This document shows, in pieces, positions 48,757 through 58,608 of a stretch of 64,000 nt of DNA. The position numbers were made by a program, and so were the translations under genes. The notes beneath the pieces were generated by a model. That model saw only the letters and a program-made list of their open reading frames with translations. It had not been told where the DNA came from and ran no database searches. Positions within the stretch are counted from its first letter, which is position 1. Every line of letters begins with the position of its first letter. Location of the stretch: NCBI GenBank assembly GCA_021437785.1, contig JAILYB010000271.1:124001-188000 (forward strand), written 5' to 3'. The stretch comes from Rhodomyrtus psidioides. Taxonomy: Eukaryota; Streptophyta; Magnoliopsida; Myrtales; Myrtaceae.

Positions 48757-50791
48757 GACATTTCGAATTTCGACTCTCTTTAAGGCTATTGACGTGAAAT
48801 GGGGTCTCGAAATTGGATATTGGACAATGAAGAATTTCAACATTGAAAGGAATTGGACGTCGCCTCATCGAAGGTAATTTATATTGGAAAAGTGAAATTT
48901 CGGGCTGTAAATGTGAAATCGCCATTTTGCCCCTGGGAGGATAATATTATCTTAAGAATTGAACAATGGCATTTTAGTCATTTGGTAATCCCCCTTAGTT
49001 GGCCAAAAATTGAGGGGCATAAGAGTCATTGAGCCACAAGATATTAATTAGTATAGGACAAGTGTCATTTTAAGGAGAGAGTCATCCACTTAGCATTAAT
49101 TCATGTCTTATCCAACTACCATTCTTGTGCTTTGACCAAGGGGGAGTAAGAAAGCCTCTCTCTCTCTCTCTCCTCTCTTCATTTTCGGTCGACCTTCTCT
49201 CTCTCTCTCCATTCTCTCATTTTTCTTATTCCTTCTCTCTTGCTTCCTCTCGCTTAGCCTATTGCCCTACTCCGACACCTCCACCGTTCCGGTCATAACT
49301 TCTTCGTCCGTTATTGCATGGGGACGAGCCACCTACCATTAGAAAGCCTATCCTCTTATCGTGCTAACAAGGTATTATGAGCCCAATTTAGCCCAATAGT
49401 TTATCCCGTAGAGCCATTTGAATGATCAAAGGTTGCTGTCCAACCCTGTTCCGACCCGAGGAGCTTCATTTTGGATTTTCGAACTTGTTTTGGCATGATT
49501 CTTGGTAAGACCACCTCTCGAGCATTGTTAAGACATATATAATTGTGATTGTGGGTTTGAGGATGGATTATTGATGGGTTTTGATGGTTAAATCCTCATG
49601 AACTCCAAGGAACAGAATCTGGTCGTCGGAAGTCATTGTGGAGCCGTGACCTTTGATGGATCTTTAAGGCCTTGTCTTGCTTGGAAATTTTAGGTAAGCT
49701 ATCTCAAGACCTAGTATTATGTGTTGGAAGGTTGTGTGTGAGCTGGGATGGAGTTTAGAAGGATTCTAATAGCCGGTTTTGTGTGATTCGTCGAAGAGCA
49801 GAATCTACCATTTTGTGTTCTGATTGAACCGGAAACTTTATGGGTGATTAAGGACTAAATTCATTTGGAATAAGTAGTAAGTGATCCCTAAATCTTAGCT
49901 TAGCATGTTAATGAGCTATTGGTTGAAATTTGAAGAGGATTTGATGGAGTTTAATAGTCGATTTTACTTGATCTTCTTGAGCCGAATAGAATGGTATACC
50001 CTGGCCAAACCGTAAGCTTTGGGAGTAATTTAAGGGCTGATCTTACTAGGAACAAGTAGTGAGTTGCTTAAAAATATAGCTTGGGATGTTAAGAAGCCTT
50101 TGATTGAGGTTTGGAATGATTGTGATAAAATTTGGTGGTTGAATTTTGCATAGACTTCCAAGTGGATAAATCTGTCCATTACAGTCCAGTTGAGCCGTGA
50201 GCTTCACGAAAGGGTTTCGTGGACTTTAGCTAGCTTCATTACTTGGTAAGTTGATCATAACCCTTTTCTAAGATGTTAGGTTACTAAGGGATAAGATTAG
50301 AGTTTAAATTATGAAGCTTATAGGCTGTTGTGGCATGAAATGCATGGAATCGAAATATGACCGATTGGAAATGTGATATTGCTGGCTTAATCTTGAATGA
50401 ATAGCATGTTGTCATGCCTAGGGAGTGTTGAATCAATGATGTGATTGTGTGATATTGAGGAACCGTGTGTGAGGTTTGGCATGTGTCGATGAATCTGATT
50501 CAATTGGATGCTTGATGCATAATTTGTGCAATCGGAGGCCACATTGTTTGATGAGAAAGCATGAGATTGTATAAAGGCCAAATGATACGCTAGAATAGCC
50601 GAGCCTGATGTGCTTGAATTGTGTGCCTTGGTTGGCGATGATATGGCTCGCTTGAGATTTGACGTCTAATTGTATGATGATGATGGTTCGGTAATATGGC
50701 TGAATCTAATAGCTTGTGTAATGGACTGAGATAGTCTTGTTTGAGCTTAAATTGATATGTGGATGATTGAGTGGCCTATTATGTTCCCATA
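48757..50791 (+). repeat. Ty3-type LTR fragment, interrupted by the Tat-like element
   Basis: Begins near TATGACATTTCG and shares blocks with the innermost solo LTR (26604-30014, inverse orientation), for example GGACGTCGCCTCATCGAAGG followed by a 'gaaatttcggg' stretch, then CT-rich sequence. It stops abruptly at 50791, where the Tat-like element begins, and presumably resumes beyond the window. No coding sequence. Confidence 0.6.
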
Positions 50792-51474
50792 TGTTGACAC
50801 CTGATTTTTTTTACCATTTATTATTGTGATTTTTATTCTTTAAAATTAAATAAAAATATCAAAAAAGGTCATAAAATCACAAAATCAACTTTGGAAGCCT
50901 TGGTTTAGCCTTAGGAACCAATTTTGAACAAAAAATATTTTTCGGTATTTTTAATATTTTTCGAGTTTATTTAATTATAAAAATACCCAAAAAATCAGAA
51001 AAATACCATTCGTGGTCAGAAAAATACCCAAAAATATTCGATAATTTTGTTTTAATTTCCTCTTCAAGTGTGTCACTTTAAATCTCAAAAATTCGGCTCG
51101 GGTCACTATGTTCCTTCACAAACATAAACCCGAACCGAGCCTAAAAAAAAAAAAAATCATTTTCGAGTCTTTTAGTTTTCAATTCTCACTTTTTATAAGT
51201 TATGACATTGGATTCTAAAGTCTTAAAGTGCAATTAGGTCAATTTGCCCTCCAATTTAATCAATTTTTACCAAAAGGGCTTAATTGCACATTTTTCTTTC
51301 AATTAGTCCCCGGTTTCACGGATGTATACATATTCTCTACGTATTTATACGTCATACGTATTTATACGTTATGCATATTTGTACTGTTTGGTAACCTCTT
51401 TAACTCTTGTAATAATAATAATGGTTATTATTTTTAACACCTTTGTTAGTGCCTTTTTTTAGCATTTTTGTATT

Positions 51475-51850
51475 GTGAGTGCTATTGCTAGTGCTATTTT
51501 TAAATATCATTTTTTGTATTATAAATTGTGAGTGCTATTGTTAGTGCTATTTTTAAATGACATTTATTTATCATAAATTGTGAGTGCTATTGTTAGTGCT
51601 ATTTTTAAATGGCATTTATTTATCATAAATTGTGAGTGCTATTATTAGATAGAATTTATAATTGTTAGTGCTATTTTTAAATAGCATTTTTGTATTATAA
51701 ATTGTGAGTGCTATTGTTAGTGCTATTTTTAAATAACATTTTTGTATTATAAATTGTGAGTGCTATTGTTAGTGCTATTTTTAAATGTCATTTATTTGTG
51801 AGTGCTATTTTTAGATAGAATTTATAATTGTTAGTGCTATTTTTAAATAC
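51475..51850 (+). repeat. 52-bp tandem repeat in the LTR, about 7 units
   Basis: Units begin GTGAGTGCTATTGTTAGTGC at 51475, 51528, 51580, 51632, 51703, 51755 and 51798, each followed by an AT-rich spacer. They stand immediately before the TATA box, where enhancer repeats are often found in LTRs. Confidence 0.85.
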
Positions 51851-51874
51851 AATTTATTGGAAGGTATTTTTGGC

Positions 51875-51881
51875 TATAAAA
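51875..51881 (+). promoter_or_regulatory. Candidate core promoter (TATA box) of the LTR
   Basis: TATAAAA within GGCTATAAAAGGATGG, about 25 bases after the tandem repeats, is the best promoter-like site in the LTR on the element's sense strand. Confidence 0.55.
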
Positions 51882-52299
51882 GGATGGCAAGAGTTTTGAG
51901 GTTGAGGGGGAGAGACATTTTGTAGAGTGTGCAAATTTTTGAGAGCTTAGAGAGAAGAACACAAACACTCTCTATATTCTCATAATCTTGAGTGAGCAAA
52001 ATATACTAAGTTCGGAATATTGATTCCGCATATTGCTAGCACAATTGTTGTGGAGTTATTAGTCGTCTCCCCGTTCGTCAATTGGTGGTGCGTCCGAACT
52101 AGATGCCTAACACTTGTGGAGGCTGAGATCGAAGAACATCGAACCGACACCTCCGTTCAAGCACGCTACGAGAGGTAATCTATTTACTCCCTTTGAGACT
52201 TTGTGATTTTTTTTCGATTGAAATGCACGAAGTACGCCTCTGGAGATACATGTATGGGTTGTTATTTATTTCCGCTACGTGTTACGTGGATCCCAACAG

Positions 52300-52312
52300 T
52301 GGTATCGGAGCC
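52300..52312 (+). other. Copia-type primer-site text inside the Tat-like LTR
   Basis: CCCAACA followed by G and TGGTATCGGAGCC matches, with one base changed, the usual junction of a copia LTR end and a methionine-tRNA primer site. It suggests that a piece of another LTR element was incorporated here. Confidence 0.6.
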
Positions 52313-53408
52313 AATCCTTAGGTGTTTTCGTGCATTTAATTAATTTTTTGCAATTTTTGCTATACTATGGCCAATATGTATTAACGAATTGTTCGTCTTA
52401 CATGGCTAATGGAGGTTGATTATTTTATATGATAAATTAATCAACGTAGCAAAAATTGAGACTAAATCAATTTTGAATCGAAAATTTATGGCTATCTTAT
52501 TTTACGTAAAAATTCTGAATATGATTCAACGTAGAATTTTTATTGTGCCTTCCTAAGTTTTAAATTGTGAATTTATTACTTACGTGGAAGGGTGGTGATC
52601 ATGGAAAAATCCTAATCAATGTGATTGATGTATATATGAATGTATGATGATTATTTATATATTTGGGGTTGTAATTATTAAATGGAGGCTGCGTACTCCT
52701 TTTATTTTTCATGTAATCTTTATTTTTAGCATAGTCAATTGTTGATGTAAATGCTACGAGGATTACGTGGAGGAGCCTTTTAAGTCGGCGAGCTCTTTGG
52801 GGCCCAATTCTTGAAGAGTTCAAGAAACCAAGAAGAAGCGAAGAGCGGCTCTCCGTTATTAAAATATTAAAATGATTAAATGTGGTCTCATTGGCTCGAG
52901 ACCCATTAAATCATAATTCCATGATCACCACGTAGGATAGATGTTTATGTGATTGACATCTATTTATTTATTATGATTACGTGAGCATGTTAAACTGGTT
53001 AATGTGCAAAGTCAGACTTACCTCACCCAAAATTGCGCCTGTATGAAATCCTAGTTAGGAAAATCACTCGCGTTAGGTACCGAAAGGGCGTTGGTAACGA
53101 CACCAGCGTAACCAAGTCCCCGAACCCAAAAACTCTGGTTCCGTAGAACTGATCGATCTCTCCCAATCGATCAGTAAGGTTTCCGGTCTACCCTCCAAGA
53201 AAGACCGGTGGCGACTCCAAATGCATGCACAAGTTGCACATGCCACCACGACCACACTAAGGTCGAAAGCGATCGACTCTTATCGTCGAATCCTTCTGAA
53301 AAATACTCCCGCCGCGATTTGGTATGGGCCTGGGAGGGCTCGCGCCGATCCAAGGCCCGCGATCGGTAATCCATTAGCCGCGTCCGCTTTCGGACGGGTC
53401 GCGACAGC

Positions 53409-53425
53409 TGGCGACTCCGCTGGGG
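53409..53425 (+). other. Primer-binding site of Tat-like copy 2
   Basis: TGGCGACTCCGCTGGGG, two bases after the LTR end and identical to the site of copy 1, is of the arginine-tRNA type. Confidence 0.78.
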
Positions 53426-55228
53426 ATTTTGTTCTAGAACCTATCGTTCTAGACCTCAAGTGGACTTAGGCCGTAATTAAAACGCTGAGTGATTTTTCTA
53501 ACCATGCAGGCGCTCTTGAAGGTGAGGTAAGTCCGCTTACGATAGGTGTTATATGTTTTTGCAGATTGGAGAAATAAGGGGTGTAGTCCGTGATTAACAT
53601 TGTCTTATGCAGGTTGGGCGTAGGAATGTATGTTGTGTGGATGATTTGAAGTGCTGATTGATAAACTGTTGTGCGTGACTTGCATTGTGATGATCACGAC
53701 ACGTGGCCACACACAACCGCGCCCAAAACCCCGGGCGCCGCCTTTAGGAACACAATAGAAGGAATTGAAAATGGAATCTCCGTGAGGAAAAACACGGGGT
53801 AATCCACTTTTCAATTCCGCTCACTTCGAACTATGGATCGAGTCCCAATGCAACGATAGCTGTGCAATGGAATCGGCTCTTTCTAGAACTCGAGGTGGGA
53901 ACCTTAACCTTAGGTGCCAAACCCTCTGATTTTTAGAAGTTTACCATCACCTGTTTCATGCGCATGTCTCTGGGCGGTTGGTACACCTAAAACCGCACAA
54001 TAAGTCGACGAGTTGGGTTGGTAAGACTCTCTATCCCCCCAAATCTATCACTGTTCATATAGATACAGGCATTTCATTTATTGCATTCTGGTGATTAGAT
54101 TAAATGCCATTTCGAGGATAGATATGTGCGTTTGTCCCTAACGTCCTTGATAGAAGACGAGGAGGGTGATATCCCACGACGAACACCGAGTGTGCGATAA
54201 GGAGCATACTATGGACATTATTGAGGTATCATCCAATGAAGATGACGAGTTGGGGCAAGTGATCCTGAAGGCACAGATCAAAACTGGGGCATCCTTAAAC
54301 GTTAGGATCACATTCCTTTATTTCATTTTCCATTACTGGTCCTCTTGTATAGGGTTTATTTTTACTGAGGTTTTCTCTATCTCACCCCTTAGAGCGATTG
54401 TATTAGGGATCTATTGGTGTATACATTCAGATGGAACTTGGTTGTATTTCTTTTAACGGGTCATTGGAATGTGATAGTGGCATTTTTTCTAATCATCCGA
54501 ATACTCCTAAGTCAAGTTTATAATTCCTTTAGAGGAAATTAAAATTGGAAGTCTTGCACGACCTTTTGGTCATGTGAGGTAATCCAACCCCAATTTCGCT
54601 AGAAGGAACTACACACTTGAATTGGTTCATGCATGTTGTACACCACTGGTAATTCACGATAATTGATCAAGAATATCAGCGTAGTTTCAAATTTAACGAC
54701 GAGATACATGTCCAAACTACTTTCGTTCTTAGCGAACGACCTTAATTTGGATGTCATATCTTCAATTGAATTTAAAACGCGTTATTATGTCTTGCACTTT
54801 TGAGTAAGTCATTCCTCTCGAAATTAATCAAAAGCGATTATCGTGAATTACGTTCCTTTCAATAGTATGCTTTCTTTCGAGGAATATTGATAAAAACTTT
54901 TCGCACAAGATTAAAACCCTTGTAAAAGTTCTTGTCCTTATTAATCACAAGCAAGCATAAGATTGAAAGGGGTCTATGCTTTCTTTTTCAAATTATTCCT
55001 TCTGATTCTGTCTTTTTATTTGCAGGTGAAAAACAAGTAGTATAGAGAAATCTTTTCTTGGACAAATATGCAACTATTCTTCCATCTGATCATGAGCGAG
55101 TTATAAAATCAGGACGTATTTGCTCGGCTTATTGCTATTATGGTTCGGCTCACTCAAGTTGAAGATGTTTGGATGCTCGAAGAAATGAACCATACAGAAG
55201 TTAAAACACACACACACGAGAACTTTCA
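53426..55228 (+). other. Leader with probable intron, Tat-like copy 2
   Basis: No gene seen. A strong 5' splice site (GAG/GTAAGTCC, near 53526) and a pyrimidine-rich acceptor (TTTTTATTTGCAG, ending near 55025) would remove an intron of about 1.5 kb. Both are retained in copy 1. Further acceptor-like words occur near 53570 and 53610. Confidence 0.5.
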
Positions 55229-55263
55229 TTTATTTTGCTCAGCGGAGGGTTTTCAGAAGCAGG

Positions 55264-56001
55264 TCATACAAGTCGGGGTGGAAAAGTAAAGCCAAAGTGA
55301 GCCCTAATTAACGACACAAAGGATCCCAACTCACCCTCCATGTTATTAATGCTCTGCTCATACTCCCAGCTCCGCATGTTGTGGTCGGCAAGCCTGAGGA
55401 GAAGACTTCTGCATTCTCCCTTAACTTCGGCGACCTTGGCCTCGTGTTCTTCGGTGACTACTTCCAGGTCCCGAACCAGTCCATTCCCGCGAGCTATGTC
55501 CTCGGTTATCTTGTCGAGCCGTTCTTCCTGCCAGTCGCTCTGAAGCCTCAACAGGACGTTGCGGCGGTCATGCTCGCCGGTGGTCAAGGATATGGCCAAT
55601 TGATCCACCAGATTTCTCCTCTCGCGAAGCAACGTCGCGACCCGCTCATTAGCAAACTCGACGGCCTTTTTGTAACTATCAACCAGATAGTTGGTCAGCA
55701 CCAAATGATCAGATCGATCCTCATAACGAGCCCGCAAGACGCGAGCCACGAGAACCTCCCGATTAGCAACACGATAGGCCTCTAAGGAGTGTGCAAAGAG
55801 AGTCGGGAAAGTTCTATATTCCCTCCCCAGTGTAGTACCTTCGAGAGAAGTGGTATCAAGGTCCTCGAGCAGGACACAGATTGCATCCTCGGTTGCAGAA
55901 TGATCGGTTATGTGCGCGTAACCGCGACCCAGTAGGTTGTAAAGCTTTTCCCACTGGGCCAAGACATCAGTTGAAAAAGTGCGTACGGGAGAGGAGGCCA
56001 T
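55264..56001 (-). CDS. Retroelement-borne antisense gene, coiled-coil-like protein, copy 2
   Basis: Intact 245-codon frame, reading against the element. It is the second copy of the gene at 335-1072 and differs from it at 19 residues, including F3S, E40A, S42C and I64T plus several conservative changes of the E/D, K/R and I/V type. The helix-rich, charged C-terminal two-thirds is preserved throughout. A TATA box (56103-56109, reverse strand) and a poly(A) signal (55229-55234, reverse strand) are present as in copy 1, and the ATG has the same context. The function is unknown to me. Its open state in both copies argues for selection on the protein. It lies about 450 bases from the first HD-GARP frame, in a head-to-head arrangement. 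Confidence 0.8.
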   Translation of the reverse strand: MASSPVRTFSTDVLAQWEKLYNLLGRGYAHITDHSATEDAICVLLEDLDTTSLEGTTLGREYRTFPTLFAHSLEAYRVANREVLVARVLRARYEDRSDHLVLTNYLVDSYKKAVEFANERVATLLRERRNLVDQLAISLTTGEHDRRNVLLRLQSDWQEERLDKITEDIARGNGLVRDLEVVTEEHEAKVAEVKGECRSLLLRLADHNMRSWEYEQSINNMEGELGSFVSLIRAHFGFTFPPRLV

Positions 56002-56102
56002 TTGCGTTGGGTTGGCTTGAGAATAAGACGAGTTTAACCGAGAGATTAGAAGGAAGAAGCTGATTATGCGAGAACGTTAACCTTCCATACATTAATTCCT
56101 CA

Positions 56103-56109
56103 TTTTATA
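56103..56109 (-). promoter_or_regulatory. TATA box of the antisense gene, copy 2
   Basis: The minus strand reads TATAAAA, 102 bases before the ATG at 56001. It lies between the antisense gene and the HD-GARP gene A, so the 450-base interval may be bidirectional. Confidence 0.55.
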
Positions 56110-56449
56110 GCAACTCGAGGATGATGAAGGGTCTCAGTAATAATGCTGGTGGAGCCCAGTTAGGGGGGTAAAGCAGGAGGTCCCCTCACGAGAACCATTG
56201 GATTCGTTTCGGTCCGCGATTTCCGGCTCATCAATTAAAAGATGTAAAAGATTTGTCGGGATCATCATTATTGGAGTTAGGTGGGAGGTAAGCGCAACTA
56301 TCGAAGAGAGCCCTAACAGGATTTGGCAGTCCCATCACGTTGAAAAGCTAAGCGAGAAATTAAAAGTCTTGAGGGGGAACGTTTGCCTAATGATGCTTGA
56401 AGAGCGTCTCCTAAACATACGAAGTCACTCGAAGAAAACTTTATAGGGA

Positions 56450-57847
56450 GTGAGCATACATGAGAGAGTGGAGAACTCTGAGTGGGCAAGAACCAATCAA
56501 ACATTTCTCAATCCAACATATTTAAGAGGTTATTGTCAGCTGCTAGAGGCGACTGACTCAAAAATCTCAGAAATTGAACTACAGAGGGATCTCGAAGATT
56601 CCAAGATCAAGTCTAACGCCAAAACCATGGAGCCCAACACTTCTGGCAACGGAAATCAATATCACGGCGACGACGACAACGACATCCACGATGTTCAACT
56701 TGGGAAAAGAAGACGTCCTCACCAATACTCTCAGGAGGAAACCCAAATGCTGGAAACCCTTTTCAGTAAAAGCCATTACATGAAAAAGAAGTGGAGAATT
56801 GAATTGAGCCGGGAGTTGGGGATTAATCAGTCGAGGATCCAGTTTTGGTTTCAAAATAGGAGATCCAAATCGAAGGCTCAACGCAAACGTCAGGTGGTCG
56901 AGATTTTAAAGGAAGAAAACCAAAAGCTGCGAACAGAAAACATGAGGTATGAAAAAGCTCTCAATATTACCGTTTGCCCTCATTGCGATAACCTCGTCGC
57001 CCTCGGTAAGATATTCCCCGATAAGCCTCACGCGATGATTGAAGACGTTCATTTACCACCTTACTCCCTCGGGGCATCTCCTGCTCAACCAGATTTTGCC
57101 GGAGTCACGCATGAGCAGGATGATCCTACGAAGATGATACAAATGCCTCCTGGGGGATGGGATTTGCATCGCTTTGATTGGAGTTATAGTTTCAAGGAGC
57201 TGGACATTACCGCCGACCAGCTCAAAGCATATCAGCCTCATGCACAACAATTTTCGATAGGGTCGGGTCCTGCTGGAGATGAGTTAATCAGTCGTCAAGC
57301 CATCGATGCAATTTTGGGCCACGATAAGAGGAGGTTCGCTTGGCCCCCTGAACTGCATTCCAGATTCCTAGACGTGGTTCACCAAATGGGGATCGACTCA
57401 GCAACTCCGACGCGCATATTTAAGGCCATGAATGTACCGGGGCTTAGTAAGGAGCTGGTCAGGAATCACCTTGCTGCCTACAGAAAGCTATTAAAACAAC
57501 GTCGAGCGGAGCTAAACCGGGAGGAATCCGTCTCGAGCTCAAAAGCTAGGGGCGACCGCCATTGTAATGCTCAGGCATCAAGAGATACCCGGCCAAATCT
57601 AAGCATCAATCAAGCTAGCAACCCGACCACCGGCAAACTGAAAGATGATCAGAATGTCCTCCCAGGCCATTTCAACACTTCTCAAGAGCGCGTGTCACAA
57701 GTACAGCGAGTGCGCACTCCTCCATTCGAGCAACAGTCGGCTGGTACTCTGCCTGCCGCTGGTCAACCCACGACAGACGATTTCTTCGATGAGGGGCTCG
57801 ATGCCTTGTTCAATCAGTGGGAAGCTGGCATGCTTGGACAGCCATGA
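56450..57847 (+). CDS. HD-GARP protein A: homeodomain, zipper, GARP domain
   Basis: The open frame has 465 codons; counted from its first codon (GTG) the domains are as follows. Residues 86-145 are a homeodomain (KRRRPHQYSQEE start, helix 3 IQFWFQNRRSKSK). Residues 148-180 are a short zipper-like helix ending in CPHC (176-179), the layout of HD-Zip class IV. Residues 292-351 are a GARP/Myb-like domain (WPPELHSRF, MNVPGLSK, NHLAAYRKLL) closest to type-B response regulators. The C-terminus (443-459) is acidic and aromatic (DDFFDEGLDALFNQWEAG), a possible activation domain. No START or receiver domain is present. No intron. The first in-frame ATG is codon 60 (56627), giving 406 residues, but similarity to protein B extends upstream of it. 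It lies within the Tat-like element, sense strand. Confidence 0.88.
   Translation: MSIHERVENSEWARTNQTFLNPTYLRGYCQLLEATDSKISEIELQRDLEDSKIKSNAKTMEPNTSGNGNQYHGDDDNDIHDVQLGKRRRPHQYSQEETQMLETLFSKSHYMKKKWRIELSRELGINQSRIQFWFQNRRSKSKAQRKRQVVEILKEENQKLRTENMRYEKALNITVCPHCDNLVALGKIFPDKPHAMIEDVHLPPYSLGASPAQPDFAGVTHEQDDPTKMIQMPPGGWDLHRFDWSYSFKELDITADQLKAYQPHAQQFSIGSGPAGDELISRQAIDAILGHDKRRFAWPPELHSRFLDVVHQMGIDSATPTRIFKAMNVPGLSKELVRNHLAAYRKLLKQRRAELNREESVSSSKARGDRHCNAQASRDTRPNLSINQASNPTTGKLKDDQNVLPGHFNTSQERVSQVQRVRTPPFEQQSAGTLPAAGQPTTDDFFDEGLDALFNQWEAGMLGQP
56460..56525 (+). other. Upstream open frame before HD-GARP A
   Basis: The first ATG after the shared 'gagtgagca' leader motif opens a 21-codon frame (MREWRTLSGQEPIKH) ending at TAA 56523-56525, out of frame with the HD-GARP protein. 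It ends where gene B has its start codon. Confidence 0.4.
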
Positions 57848-57946
57848 TCTAGCACCTGGCTCGGGGCACGATGGGTCGGTCACTACGAACACCCTTAGGA
57901 AGAAGAACATGTTCACGAGTAGATCACTCATTTTATCCGTTGTAAA

Positions 57947-57960
57947 GTTCCTACGGGAAC
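57947..57960 (+). promoter_or_regulatory. 3' hairpin motif after HD-GARP A
   Basis: GTTCCTACGGGAAC, an inverted repeat with a short loop, about 100 bases past the stop codon and followed by 'atttttctttaat'. The same motif follows gene B, so it belonged to the duplicated unit. Its role is unknown. Confidence 0.5.
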
Positions 57961-58608
57961 ATTTTTCTTTAATGACTATAGTTAATTCTATATTAAAACC
58001 AACGCTATCGACGAACATCGTCATGCTCAGTTGTGATGATCCCTTGTTAGATTAAGTCTGAAACCAGAGACGGTCTTTAAAATTTTGAGTGGCCACGAAC
58101 TCATTCCTCACCAAGCGCCCGGGATGCTGAAATGAAGAGTAACAGCATGCACAGGGAAAATGTCACCTTCGTTTGAACGATGAAAAGGGGTTGAGAGAAG
58201 ATCATAGCGTTAATTCCCATGGAGCTAAATGAATTAAACGGAGTCATTAATTGCGGGTCCACCGCTGCTCCCCACGTTCTCGGGCCTAGCAAATCATAAA
58301 AGGCGCCGAAAGATTGTAGACCCACCACTTTGAAGACTGAACTAGGGGACGAGCGCAATACTCGATGAAACCGAATCAATGCAAGAGAGTTTGTGATCCT
58401 ATCACGAGGAAAAAGAAAGGGGAATACAGACGATGAGTAATTGCAGAATCTCGGGAGGAGCGCTTGCTTGCTGGTCTTCATATGCAGCCTGAAGGATGGT
58501 TCCAGGACACGCACAATCACTTGAGAAAATTTCTAGAGTGAGCAAACACGTAAGAGCGAATTGAGAAAGCTGAGTGAACTAGATCATCCCGAGATACCCC
58601 GATCCATC

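Larger units (their letters stand above)
50792..53406 (+). repeat. 5' LTR of Tat-like copy 2 (chimeric middle)
   Basis: The first 530 bases and the last 390 match the LTR of copy 1. The middle (about 51322-53015) is unrelated to copy 1. It contains a 52-bp tandem repeat, a TATA box, and a copia-like LTR end with primer-site text. Confidence 0.8.

Noticed and set aside
52300..53020. Considered as the true primer site and interior start of copy 2
   Set aside because: The arginine-type site at 53409 is shared with copy 1 at the LTR end, and homology to copy 1's LTR resumes at about 53020, so the methionine-type site is inside the LTR.
55381..55785. 134-codon plus-strand frame
   Set aside because: A shadow of the conserved antisense gene 55264-56001; the corresponding frame in copy 1 is broken into shorter pieces.
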